Program-made: the position numbers and the translations under genes
Origin: Aplectana chamaeleonis
Taxonomy: Eukaryota > Nematoda > Chromadorea > Rhabditida > Cosmocercidae
NCBI GenBank assembly: GCA_029168955.1
Contig: JAPDOI010000428.1
Coordinates: forward strand, 1-64,000
Direction of reading: 5' to 3'
DNA: 64,000 bases
Shown: one piece after another, positions 26,836 to 36,242 of the stretch
How positions within the stretch are numbered: position 1 is the first letter of the stretch
Layout of the letters: each line of letters begins with the position of its first letter
The notes under the pieces: model-generated
What the model was told of the DNA's origin: nothing
Database searches by the model: none
What the model saw: the letters and a program-made list of their open reading frames with translations, nothing else

Positions 26836-27546
26836 GCGTGGCGCACTTCCAGTCATTTACCTCACACTTTCTGTGGCGCGTGGCGCACTTCCAGTTGGGT
26901 CTCGCACACCTTCCACGGCGCGTGGCGCACTCCCAGTCGGGTCCCGCACACTTTCCATGGCGCGTGGCGCACTTCCAGTCGGTTCCCGCACACTTTCCAC
27001 GACGCGTTGCGCACTTCCAGTTGGGTCCCACACACTTTCCACGCCGGTGGCGCACTTCCAGTTGGGTCCCACACACTTTCCACGCCGGTGGCGCACTTCC
27101 AGTTGGGTCCCGCACACCTTCCACGGCGCGAGGCGCACTTCCAGTCGTTTCCCGCACACTTTCCATGGCGCGTGGCGCACTTCCAGTCGTTTCCCGCACA
27201 CTTTCCATGGAGCGTGGCGCACTTCCAGTCGGTTACCGCACACTTTCCGCGGCACGTTTCGCACTTCCAGTCGTTTCCAGCACACTTTCCACGGCACGTG
27301 GCGCACTTCCAGTCGTTTCCCGCACACTTTCCATGGCGCTTGGCGCACTTCCAGTCGGGTCCCGCACACTTTCCACGGCGCGTGGCGCACTTCCAGTCGG
27401 GTCCCGCACACTTTCCATGGCGCGTGGCGCACTTCCAGTCGGTTCCCGCACACTTTCCACGCCGGTGGCGCACTTCCAGTTGGGTCCCACACACTTTCCA
27501 CGCCGGTGGCGCACTTCCAGTTGGGTCCCGCACACTTTCCATGGCG
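26836..27546 (+). repeat. Duplicated satellite segment, copy 2
   Basis: Partner of 23480-24190. The rare units come in the same order and only a few bases differ, for example GGGTCTCGC against GGGTCCCGC near the start. Confidence 0.8.
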
Positions 27547-29339
27547 CTTGACGCACTTCCAGTCGGGTCCCGCACACTTTCCACGGCGCGTGGCGCACTT
27601 CCAGTCGGGTCCCGCATACTTTCCACGGCGCGTGGCGCACTTCCAGTCGGGTCCCGCACACTTTCCACGGCGCGTGGCGCTCTTCCAGTCGGGTCCCGCA
27701 CACTTTCATCGGCGCGTGGCGCACTTCCAGTCGGGTCCCGCACACTTTCCACGGCGCGTGGCGCACTTCCAGTCGGGTCCCGCACACTTTCCACGGCGCG
27801 TGGCGCACTTCCAGTCGGTTACCGCACACTTTCCGCGGCACGTGGCGCACTTCCAGTCGTTTCCCGCACACTTTCCATGGCGCTTGGCGCACTTCCAGTC
27901 GAGTCCCGCACACTTTCCACGGCGCGTGGCGCACTTCCAGTCGGGTCCCGCACACTTTCCACGGCGCGTGGCGCACTTCCAGTCGGGTCCCGCACACTTT
28001 CCACGGCGCGTGGAGCACTTCCAGTCGGATCCCGCACACTTTCCATGGAGCGTGGCGCACTTCCAGTCGGGTCCCGCACATTTTCCACGGCGCGTGGCGC
28101 ACTTCCAGTCGGATCCCGCACACTTTCCACGGCGCGTGGCGCTCTTCCAGTCGTTTCCCGCACACTTTCCACGGCGCGTGGAGCACTTCCAGTCGGGTCC
28201 CGCACACTTTCCACGGCGCGTGGCGCTCTTTCAGTCGTCTCCCGCACACTTTCCACGGCGCGTGGCACACTCCCAGTCGGGTCCCGCACACTTTCCACAG
28301 CGCGTGGCGCACCTCCATTCGGGTCCCGCACACTTTCCACAGCGCGTGGCGCACTTCCAGTCGGGTCCCGCACACTTTCCACGGCGCGTGGAGCACTTCC
28401 AGTCGGGTCCCGCACACTTTCCATGGCGCGTGGCGCACTTCTAGTCGGGTGCCGCACACTTTCCATGGCGCGTGGCGCACTTCCAGTCGGGTCCCGCACA
28501 CTTTTCACGGCGAGTGGCGCTCTTCCAGTCGGGTCCAGCACACTTTCCACGGCGCGTGGCGCACTTCCAGTCGGGTCCCGCACACTTTTCACGGCGATTG
28601 GCGCTCTTCCAGTCGGGTCCAGCACACTTTCCATGGCGCGTAGCGCTCTTCCAGTCGTTTCCCGCACACTTTCCACGGCGCGTGGCGCACTTCCAGTCGG
28701 GTCCCGCACACTTTCCATGGTGCGTGGCGCACTTCCAGTCGTTTCCCGTACACTTTCCATGGCGCGTGGCGCACTTCCAGTCGGGTTCCGCACACCTTCC
28801 ACGGCTCGTGGCGCACTTCCAGTCGTTTCCCGCACACTTTCCACGGCGCGTGGCGCATTTCCAGTCGGTTCCCGCACACTTTCCACGACGCGTGGCGCAC
28901 TTCCAGTCGTGTCCCGCACACTTTCCACGGCGAGTGGCGCACTTTCAGTCGGGTCCCGCACACTACCCACGACACGTGGCGCACTTCCAGTCGGGTCCCG
29001 CACACTTTCCACGGCGCGTGGCGCACTTCCAGTCGGGTCCCGTACACTTTCCATGGCGCGTGGCGCACTTCCAGTCGGGTCCTGCACAGCTTCCACGGCA
29101 CGTGGCGCACTTCCATTCGGGCCCCGCACACTTTGCACAGCGCGTGGCGCACTTCCAGTCGGGTCGTGCACACTTTCCACGGCACGTGGCGCACTTCCAG
29201 TCGGGTCCCGCACGTTTTCCACGGCGCGTGGCGCACTTCCATTCGGGTCCCGCACACTTTCCACGGCGCGTGGCGCACTTCCAGTCGGGTCCCGCACAAT
29301 CTCCGGTCAACGGTCAACTCTTAGCCGTTTATTAATATA

Positions 29340-29372
29340 CAATGCGTTCGGAAATGATAGGGACACCTCTAA
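29340..29372 (+). repeat. Left outer terminal repeat of the Tc1-type element
   Basis: Contains CGTTCGGAAATGATAGGGAC from 29345, preceded by the target TA. It matches the right end as reverse complement, with a mismatch at CAATG against CAGTG. Confidence 0.93.
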
Positions 29373-29516
29373 AAAATGAGATTTTCAAACAATTTCTGGG
29401 AATGGTGATGAATACTGTTCATCGATGAATTCAGCGTGATAAAAAACCTCTATTCGCAACTTCCTTCAAACCGTGCCTGATTTCATAAGATTTTTTCTTT
29501 ACATTCAGAAAATTTC

Positions 29517-29545
29517 AACGTTCGGAAATGATAGAGACACCTTGC
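29517..29545 (+). repeat. Left inner copy of the terminal repeat (direct repeat)
   Basis: The core CGTTCGGAAATGATAGAGAC starts at 29519, exactly 174 bp after the outer core, in the same orientation. In Tc1-like elements of the IR/DR type, such inner sites are additional transposase binding sites. Confidence 0.9.
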
Positions 29546-29638
29546 AAAAAATGGAATTTTTCACTTCGAACAAAATTTCCCGTTACAAGTTCACTATATG
29601 AACGCAACACGAGGGCACCCAACATCTTTATTCCAATC

Positions 29639-30684
29639 ATGGGCCGTGGTACATCGCTTACTGTTTCCGAACAAGCCCAAATACGTGCCCTCAACACTGC
29701 CGGGCTGAGCCAACGTCTAATTGCCTCCCAGCTCGGACGTTCCCCCAACTGCATCATTCAGTTCCTACGAGATCCAGACTCCTACGGCTTGGCGAAGAGT
29801 CCTGGACGCCCAAGAAAGGTCAGCGGCAGGGATGCACGGAGGATAAGCCGGCTCTGCTCAAACAGTAGTCTGCCTCTCAACCAAGTGAGGGCTCAGTTGC
29901 CGCTCAATGTGTCGAAGACTACTGTTTGGAGCGTTGTAAACGCAGACGAAAACATCGTCCGCCAAGTGATGAAGAAGGCTCCATCACTCTCAGAAGCCCA
30001 CAAAGTAGCTCGACTCCGTTTGCTAGGAACAACATGGCAACAGACTGGTCAGAGGTATGGGATTCTCTAAAAACCCGATAAAATTAAAAAGATAAAGGCG
30101 ACATGTTCCAGGTAATTTTCTCCGACGAAAAGAAGTTTAACCGTGATGGACATGAAGGTGCTCGATGCTACTGTAGAGATCTTCGCAAGGATCCGATGGT
30201 ATTTAGTCAAAGAAATTTCGGAGGCGTTTCGCTGATGTGTTGGGGAGCATTCTGCAGCGAAGGTGTTTTGGAAATCGCCTTCACTTCGTGTCGGATGGAT
30301 TCGGAGGAGTATCAAGAAATATTGCGAGCGCATCTTCTGCCGTTCTTCACTGGAAGCAGGCGTCAGCGCTACATTTTCCAGTAAGATAACGCTGCGGTCC
30401 ATGTCTCCAGATCCACAAAGGCGTGGCTTCAACAAAACCGAGTTCGCGTGATGGAATGGCCCGCGTGTAGTCCTGACTGCAACCCGATAGAGAATATCTG
30501 GGGCATAATTGTGCGCCAGATTTACGCGAATAACAAGAAGTATGGGACCGTATACGAGCTAAAGGCCGCTGTACTCGAAGCCTGGAGAAATTTGGACAAA
30601 AATGTGATATCCAATTTGATCACTTCTATGCCGAATAGAATTTTTGAATTGATTTCCAACTCTGGAGATGCGATATCCTATTAG
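29639..30684 (+). pseudogene. Tc1-type (DD34E) transposase, two disabling changes
   Basis: Would cut and paste the element by a DDE mechanism in the nucleus. The start ATG is at 29639. The N-terminal half holds the paired-like helix-turn-helix region (SEQAQIRALNTAGLSQRLIA, then QLGRSPNCI) and a GRPRK hook. The first exon ends at 30054, a 57-bp intron (GT at 30055, AG at 30110-30111) follows, and the second exon starts at 30112 with VIFSDEKKF, holding the first catalytic D. The second D is in the DNAAVHVS block (about 30385) and the E is in NPIENIWG, with 34 residues between D and E, which defines DD34E. Two defects are visible. A base appears lost in the T-run at 30019-30021, shifting the last part of exon 1 (the other frame reads NMATDWSE, as expected for the family). 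A TAA at about 30382-30384 stands where a glutamine codon is expected just before DN. The stop is at 30684. Apart from these it is near full length, so it is a recent casualty. Confidence 0.93.
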
Positions 30685-30741
30685 ATTTCATGTATGTGTA
30701 TATTTGTTCATTCCTTGTTTGATAATTTTTGTTTTTTAATA

Positions 30742-30767
30742 GTGTCCCTATCATATCCTAACGACGA
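30742..30767 (-). repeat. Right inner copy of the terminal repeat
   Basis: AGTGTCCCTATCATATCCTA followed by ACG is the reverse complement of the core with three changes. It lies 174 bp inside the right outer copy, mirroring the left end. Confidence 0.88.
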
Positions 30768-30911
30768 ATAATGTGATAATTTAAAATAAAATATTACATT
30801 ATTATGCTATTGTTATAGAAACAAGTGAACATAGGTTATTTACCTTGCTGAATTCATTTATGAGCATTACCGAACGCCGCACGCAATTTAAACATAAAGA
30901 CTGTAGTTTTC

Positions 30912-30942
30912 AGGGGTGTCCCTATCATTTCCGAACGCACTG
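30912..30942 (-). repeat. Right outer terminal repeat of the Tc1-type element
   Basis: GTGTCCCTATCATTTCCGAA followed by CGCACTG ends at 30942 and is followed by TA. It is the reverse complement of the left end. Confidence 0.93.
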
Positions 30943-31439
30943 TATATGATAGCCTCTTGAAAATCGCTCCGTGGTCTAAAAAAGCGTTTTCTCGGTCGAT
31001 CAGCTAGCACGACGAGCAGAAGCGCCACAACAGGCTCCGACAGACCTGGGAAATCCGAAATTTCATACTGTTTTTTCGAGAAACCCTGTGTCTTCAACGG
31101 TGTGTCTTAGAAGCGTCTTATTTTTTGGGAATTCTTGACACTGAGAAGGCCAAAAGAGGTGACCAACCTGGGAAGTAACAAAGGCTAAACCCTTCCAGAC
31201 GTCCAGCATTTCCGACATGTGTCTACTGCACAAGACGCACCGGACAAACGTGAAAAAAAAGAAGACTAATGCTCCAGAACTTTCAAAGGAGCTTTTCTCC
31301 GAAACTTGAGTGTTCTGGGTGTTCTTTTTGCTACATATATATCACAACCTGATGGGCCTACCTGTGCAAAGCAGTGAAAAAAAAAACTTGAACACAGATT
31401 TTTTGCGCGTACGCCGCTTTTGAAAGCGCAGGACACCCA
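30943..31439. other. Intergenic, nothing recognised
   Basis: No open frame of note, no repeat family shared with the rest of the window, and no RNA gene seen. Confidence 0.5.
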
Positions 31440-31853
31440 GAATAATATTTTTCAGGTTTCAAGCTAACCTTGGAGAAAATCACACGCTGATCACAGTGTT
31501 GTCTTTGGAATCTGAGAGCGAAAATTTAGTAGGCGAGTTGTCTTAGACCTATTATTTTCTTCATACGCAATCGATGCTCAAGAGGCATCCAGAATTAGGA
31601 GACAGACCGGCAAGGGAGCGGAGAACGTCGACGTAGTTGAAATCCATGATTTCATCCAGCCACTATTGAGTTCGAAAATCAGGAAGGGGTGTGGCCCGTG
31701 GTGGCGAATGAAGGGGGTCGGGCCGGTGGTGGTCGCCTATTTCTCGCTTATTTGGAGGAACTGAGATCTCGCATTTGCACGTGTTATACAAGAGGGGTCC
31801 ACTACACAGTTGAATGAAAATCACAAAATTCATAACTGAGGGTGCACTGGGCG
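31440..31853 (+). mobile_element. Old, diverged copy of the TTAA MITE family 1
   Basis: Shares ordered blocks with the intact copy at 49981-50454. These include CCTTGGAGAAAATCACACGC, TGATCACAGTG, GCGAGTTGTC near the middle, a GGGGTGTGGCC block, TTTCTCGCTTATTTG and AACTGAGATCTCGCATTTG, and a final ACTGAGGGTGCACTG. The ends are too worn to place exactly, so boundaries are approximate. Confidence 0.65.
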
Positions 31854-31939
31854 TTCAAGTCGGATGTAAACCAAGACGGTTAGAGGTAAAATAAGATCGT
31901 TTCCTCTTTGGAAAGATCTAGTTTGTCAGTTTTCGATTA

Positions 31940-32222
31940 CAATACCCGAGGTATATTTTGTGAAAACACGAGATTTTGGAAATTTAGTAAAAAAAGTTCG
32001 ATTCCTGCAATCTTGCTGCACAAACGCTTTTCTCTTAAATGTTCAAAACGTAGACGTATTCACGGCCCAAATTGCTGTTCAAAGATGTGGCTTGCGACCG
32101 ATTTTTTCTCGAAATAGCTTTTGAGAAGGATTTACGATTGCAATCAATTCATTGGAATGTCGCACGCACCAGACCTGCCATGAAACGTTTCATAGTAATT
32201 GCACAAGCGATTAAGAAGCATT
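31940..32222 (+). repeat. Solo arm related to the 41.98-42.76 kb foldback
   Basis: Starts CAATACCCG and follows the same order of blocks as the foldback arm at 41979-42347: TTTTGTGAAAACACGAG, AAATTTAGTAAAAAAAG, TTGCTGCACAAACGC, CACGGCCCAAATTGCT, GAAATAGCTTTT, CGTCGCACG-like and GTAATTGCACAAG. It is diverged but colinear. Confidence 0.65.
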
Positions 32223-32387
32223 TTCTATACTCAGGTAAAACTAAATAATTGTCGAGAATGGGACGAAAAGTTGTCCTGCAGGCGTACGAAATCAGGACAG
32301 CTTTCGCAGACTCTAGAGAATTCTGGACAACTTTTCGCCCAATTCTCGACTATCCCCGATAACTTCTTGCTTGATTCTAGACAGTTA

Positions 32388-32828
<441 letters not shown>

Positions 32829-32903
32829 ACTGTATGTACTCTACCGAAAATTGGGGTCTTGCTCAATGAAGCCCACGGAGTAGGTTTCACACTTTTTCGT
32901 TAA

Positions 32904-33376
32904 AGCCACAGTCCAAGCTCAGAATCAATTTTCCGTTTTTCTGCCTATCTTGGAGAACATTCCATGCTGATCACAATGGTGTCTCCAAAATCGCTCAGAA
33001 CCCGCTACGAACGGAGTTACGGCTCTTCAAAAATTTCAAATTTGAACGGCTAGAAGTTCGCGGACGAGTTGTCTCGAGCCTGTATTTTCTCGTTATTGGC
33101 AGCCATCATTCTGAAGCAGGCCACAATATAAAGCCAGACCGAACACAAAAGGAAGAACATAGATTTTGAATAAAATCATTCGCGCGTCTCTTCCTTATTG
33201 AGGTCGGAAACCTGGCAGTGGGCGTTACCCATTTTTTCTTCAAAGGGGCGTGGCCGACTTTTTCCTAGCTTTTTCTCGGTTATTTGAGCGAATTGAGATT
33301 TCGCGCTTGGCAGGGTTGCTATAGGCGGCGACCGGACCATAATATCAAAAATTACCTCTGAGGTTGGACTGTGCCT
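32904..33376 (+). mobile_element. TTAA MITE family 1, intact, 473 bp
   Basis: Flanked by TTAA at 32900-32903 and 33377-33380. The terminal inverted repeats are AGCCACAGTCCAAGCTCAGA at the left and the reverse complement of AGGCACAGTCCAACCTCAGA at the right. It has no coding capacity. It is colinear with 49981-50454 and inverted relative to 56425-56892 and 56897-57370. Confidence 0.93.
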
Positions 33377-33380
33377 TTAA

Positions 33381-33823
33381 AGGCATCGAACACGCAGAAA
33401 ACCGTATATTATTTTCTCATGTTTTTGTGTAACTTGGCCTCTCTAGTGAACGAAAATGTTGAAAGTGCCCATGAAAAACCTTCATTTGTGAAGAAAAGTC
33501 AATAGGAACACATAGTAAATACGAATCTGAAATTCGCGCTAAAATCCTTTTCGAAGTTTTTCTGCTTTTAGAGGCCTCGTCACTGTCATTTTCGGAGTTT
33601 TTCTGCATGTGGAGTTCGTGCAGTGACTATTTTTATGTTGTCTTACGGTCACACCAACATTCTAGGGAAAAGTGCTGGATGACTGACGAGATTTGGTGGC
33701 GGATCTTCATCTTTGACGCCTTCAAACCTCATTGCCCAACGTGACGCGCCAAAGTTTACCAGTGTCAGAATCATGAAATTGAGCCTGAAAAATGAAAATT
33801 CATTTGAAGCGCGAACGATGCCT
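33381..33823 (+). mobile_element. TTAA MITE family 4, 443 bp, abuts the previous MITE
   Basis: Starts AGGCATCGAACACGC straight after the TTAA at 33377-33380 that also closes the preceding MITE. It ends GCGCGAACGATGCCT before TTAA at 33824-33827. The termini are inverted with a few mismatches. The family resembles 49420-49976. The minus-strand open frames inside are not credible genes. Confidence 0.85.
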
Positions 33824-33949
33824 TTAAGGAAATTTCCAACTTGACTTGTTTCATCGACGTATGGCAGAGGAGAACAGGGCATCGTATAAGCTGTGGGTCT
33901 CCAAAATCATTCAACGGGGGCCGCTATTGGCTTTGCCTAGCAAAAGTGC

Positions 33950-34060
33950 GCTACCAGTGTAGGCGTCTTCGGATTTACTCTGCGACGGTGAAAGTTTGTG
34001 TACAGGGTAAAACGACCAAGCTGGACTCAAATATACTACTCTCGCGGCTCCTAGTTTTTA
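33950..34060 (+). repeat. Dispersed block GCGACGGTGAAAGTTTGTGT
   Basis: The stretch with GGTGAAAGTTTGTGTACAGG, GTAAAACGACCA and TGGACTCAAATATACTACT recurs at about 41755-41830 and 41910-41975. It precedes a TTCGAA-rich minisatellite here and follows one at 41.5 kb. Confidence 0.75.
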
Positions 34061-34099
34061 AAATTTTCGACTTCCGGTGGGAAAACTACACATTTTCGT

Positions 34100-34400
34100 C
34101 TTCAAATTTTTTTCGAATATTCGACTTTTCGAATAATTTGGAAATTCGGAGTTTTCGAAAAATTAACTTTTCGAGCAATTCGGGATTTTGAAGTTTTTGA
34201 ATATTCGACTTTTCGAATAATTCGGGATTTTGAACTTTTCGAAAATTCGACTTTTCGAAGTCGGGATTCCGAGCTTTTCGAATATTCGACCTCTCGAATA
34301 GTTCGGGATTTTGAACTTTTCGAATGAAAAGTCGTCTCTTTCAATCGAATGATTTTTCGAATTTTTCTCAATCGACTTTTCGAGTAAGTCAGAAAAAAAA
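34100..34400. repeat. TTCGAA-rich minisatellite, about 30-33 bp period
   Basis: Repeated units of TTTTCGAATAATTCGGGATT followed by TTGAACTTTTCGAAAATTCG. They are imperfect and partly palindromic because of TTCGAA. The same unit occurs at 41462-41690. Confidence 0.82.
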
Positions 34401-34861
34401 TTTCATTCCCACTACTTTCCAAAAAAAAGCTGAATTACTTCAGCTAGCATATTCTATCTTTCTTTTGGGACTGAAATAAACTGTCGAATAGGGAAGCAAA
34501 CAAACTATATTCTACAAGGTGGTTGGCTATATCAGAAAAATATACGAATTATTAAGTATACGCGGCAAATAATGCAAACAACTGCTCCTCAATATTCAAT
34601 AACCGATAGGAAGTGAGTACAAAACAATAACTCGGGCACCTGCTTCACAAATAGACTATTGAAACCCGCCGGCGCCACCGTCTTAGGCATCCTTCATAGT
34701 CCTCGCCGCAAGCGCGTGACGCGCTGGAAGCGCGGTGGACTATGAAAGTTCTTACCGCGAGGGACGCGCGTGCCGCCCATCCAGTGCTGCCCGAACAGCC
34801 ATAGCGGTTTCCCCATTTCAATCAATACTTCCTTTTCAGTTTAGGTCCGCTCCAACATTGA
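34401..34861. other. Intergenic, nothing recognised
   Basis: No family-level match within the window. A short imperfect inversion (GTCCTCGCCGCAAGCGCG against GCGCGGTGGACTAT) lies near 34697-34745. No gene is seen. Confidence 0.45.
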
Positions 34862-35267
34862 AGGCAGTGTTCACGATGAATGTCGCACTCGAGTTCAACT
34901 CAAAAACGGGCTTCTTTGATCGTGAGGTAACTACTAGTGAAGAAACAGCTCAGCAAAACGTTAAGAATAAGCTAAACTAACGGTTTCTAACGTTTAGGTG
35001 GTGGACGAGAATCACGGAGACTGCTGATATCCGCAAGCGCGCGCTACTCGCGAAATCTTCGCGAGACCATCAGGCTGGACGCAGCAGAGTTGCTTGGCGA
35101 TTTTCCATCGAAACGTGTGCGACGACACAAGCTTGTCCGAACGGGGGTGGGGGGCGAATCGGGTTAAGTAGGCGCACTGGGATAACTGTCAATGCTGTTT
35201 TCATTGATTTCTGGCTGGTTTTCGCTCCTTTCTTCGACCATATTCCCTCCAGCATCTGTTAACTTAA

Positions 35268-36239
35268 CGGCAGTGTTCACGATAATCTTCAATTCTGAGA
35301 TTATTCGCTATATTGATAAATTGGCCCCCGGGTAGAACTAAAATGACGTAGAATTTGAGAAAAACGCACCAGAAGTACACGAAATACTTAAAGGCAGCAT
35401 ACACTCTTAAAAATGATATCAATTTTATGGAATGAATCGAAGGTCTGCAGCCGTTAGTATTCAGAGATGACGAAAAAACCGGAACAAATCAACTGAAATG
35501 AAGATATAACGGTTCGTTTTAGATTGGGCCATAAGTGGACGAGTTTTACCGCAGTGGCCGAAATAGCGGAGCTAGCGACAAATTTGTTGGGATAACGACG
35601 CTAATGTATTCGTACGACCCTTTCTGGAACGCTTACGACGTTAGAAGCGTAAAAAATGAGATAAAATGACCGTAATAGAGCATTGAACATTGGTATTGAG
35701 GGGCGGAGCCCGTATCGGTGGGCGGAGAAGGGATGCTTTTGTGACTCAATACGGCTCAAATACGGGCATTTTAACTCGTTTTCAACTCTTCTAACTTCGT
35801 GAGGGCTCTTCTAGGGCCCGTACAACCCCACCAATGTAGTTATCTCAGCAACTTTTGCGAGCGTGTATGCTGCCTTTAAGTATCACCCCTCTTCTTAAGT
35901 ATCACAGGAAGTGTTTGTTGTGACAAGGAAATCTTTTCTGGACCCATCCTTTGCAATTATCTACTCTCTATTGGTCCGTTCTTACCTTAGGGCCTAACTA
36001 ATCCTGTTTTGCGTAAAAGATTCTTCCATTTTGGATTGACCCAATTTTCCACCGTTGACAACCACCATGAACATGTTCATCCAACCGGACAACTAGTCCA
36101 TGTTATAGGATAATCTCACTGAAATAAGACGTAGTAATGCATGTCTCGCCGTTTCTTCGTAATTTTGGTAACACTTAGAAGCCAAGGCATTGGTTTATGT
36201 GAAAAACTGGGGGAACCAAACTCATCGTGAACACTGCCT
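35268..36239 (+). mobile_element. TTAA MITE family 2b, nested, itself interrupted
   Basis: Left end GGCAGTGTTCACGATAATCT after TTAA at 35264-35267, right end CTCATCGTGAACACTGCC. Removing the insert at 35392-35875 leaves a 484-488 bp element. It is colinear, in reverse orientation, with the uninterrupted copy at 46005-46488. Shared blocks include CATGAACATGTTCATCCAAC and TTGTGACAAGGAAATC. Confidence 0.88.
35392..35875 (+). mobile_element. TTAA MITE family 3, 484 bp, inserted in family 2b
   Basis: Flanked by TTAA at 35388-35391 and 35876-35879. The ends are AGGCAGCATACACTCTTAAA and GCGAGCGTGTATGCTGCCT. Related copies lie at 44970-45428 and 52811-53286. The empty site is visible in the sister host copy: reading the minus strand near 46370, AAATCC-TCAA-GTATCA corresponds to AAATAC-TTAA-insert-TTAA-GTATCA here. 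Confidence 0.92.
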
Positions 36240-36242
36240 TTA

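Larger units (their letters stand above)
3699..29299 (+). repeat. Satellite array, 42-bp unit with 41-bp variants, about 610 copies
   Basis: A continuous head-to-tail array of about 25.6 kb. The unit runs GCGCACTTCCAGTCGGGTCC, then CGCACACTTTCCACGG, then CGCGTG. Variation sits in two slots. The first is TCGGGTCCCGC, TCGTTTCCCGC or TTGGGTCCCAC. The second is ACGGCGCG, ATGGCGCG, ACGGCACG, ACGACGCG, ATGTCGCG, or the one-base-shorter ACGCCGG and AAGCCGG forms. The shorter forms and units with TTTCCGC make 41-bp repeats. Because 42 is divisible by 3 and the unit lacks stops, reading frames of hundreds to 2105 codons run in every frame on both strands. Frame jumps at each 41-bp unit show there is no coding constraint. 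The left and middle parts mix variants, while the stretch from about 25 kb rightwards is dominated by the GGGTCC + ACGGCGCG form. The function (heterochromatin, subtelomere or other) is not shown. Confidence 0.98.
29340..30942 (+). mobile_element. Tc1/mariner-type transposon, 1603 bp, complete ends
   Basis: Flanked on both sides by TA (29338-29339 and 30943-30944). The termini are inverted: CAATGCGTTCGGAAATGATA followed by GGGACACC at the left, and its reverse complement at the right with CAGTGCG as the last bases. Each end also carries a second, inner copy of the core (CGTTCGGAAATGATAGAGAC near 29519; the reverse complement near 30741-30764). The inner copy is 174 bp from the outer copy on each side. 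The single transposase gene reads on the plus strand and is broken. The length matches the usual Tc1 size of about 1.6 kb. It sits only 40 bp beyond the end of the satellite. Confidence 0.96.

Noticed and set aside
3699..29299. CRISPR array
   Set aside because: There are no unique spacers between conserved repeats; the whole unit repeats head to tail, and the sequence is eukaryotic in character.
3699..29299. CENP-B box in the satellite
   Set aside because: The unit has CTTCCAGTCGGG, which resembles part of the box by eye but lacks the required TTCG and spacing.
36239..36242. TTTA as a definite 4-bp target duplication for the GGCTCATT MITE
   Set aside because: The left TTTA overlaps the end of the neighbouring element's CCTTTA(A), so it could be a worn shared TTAA; one locus cannot decide.
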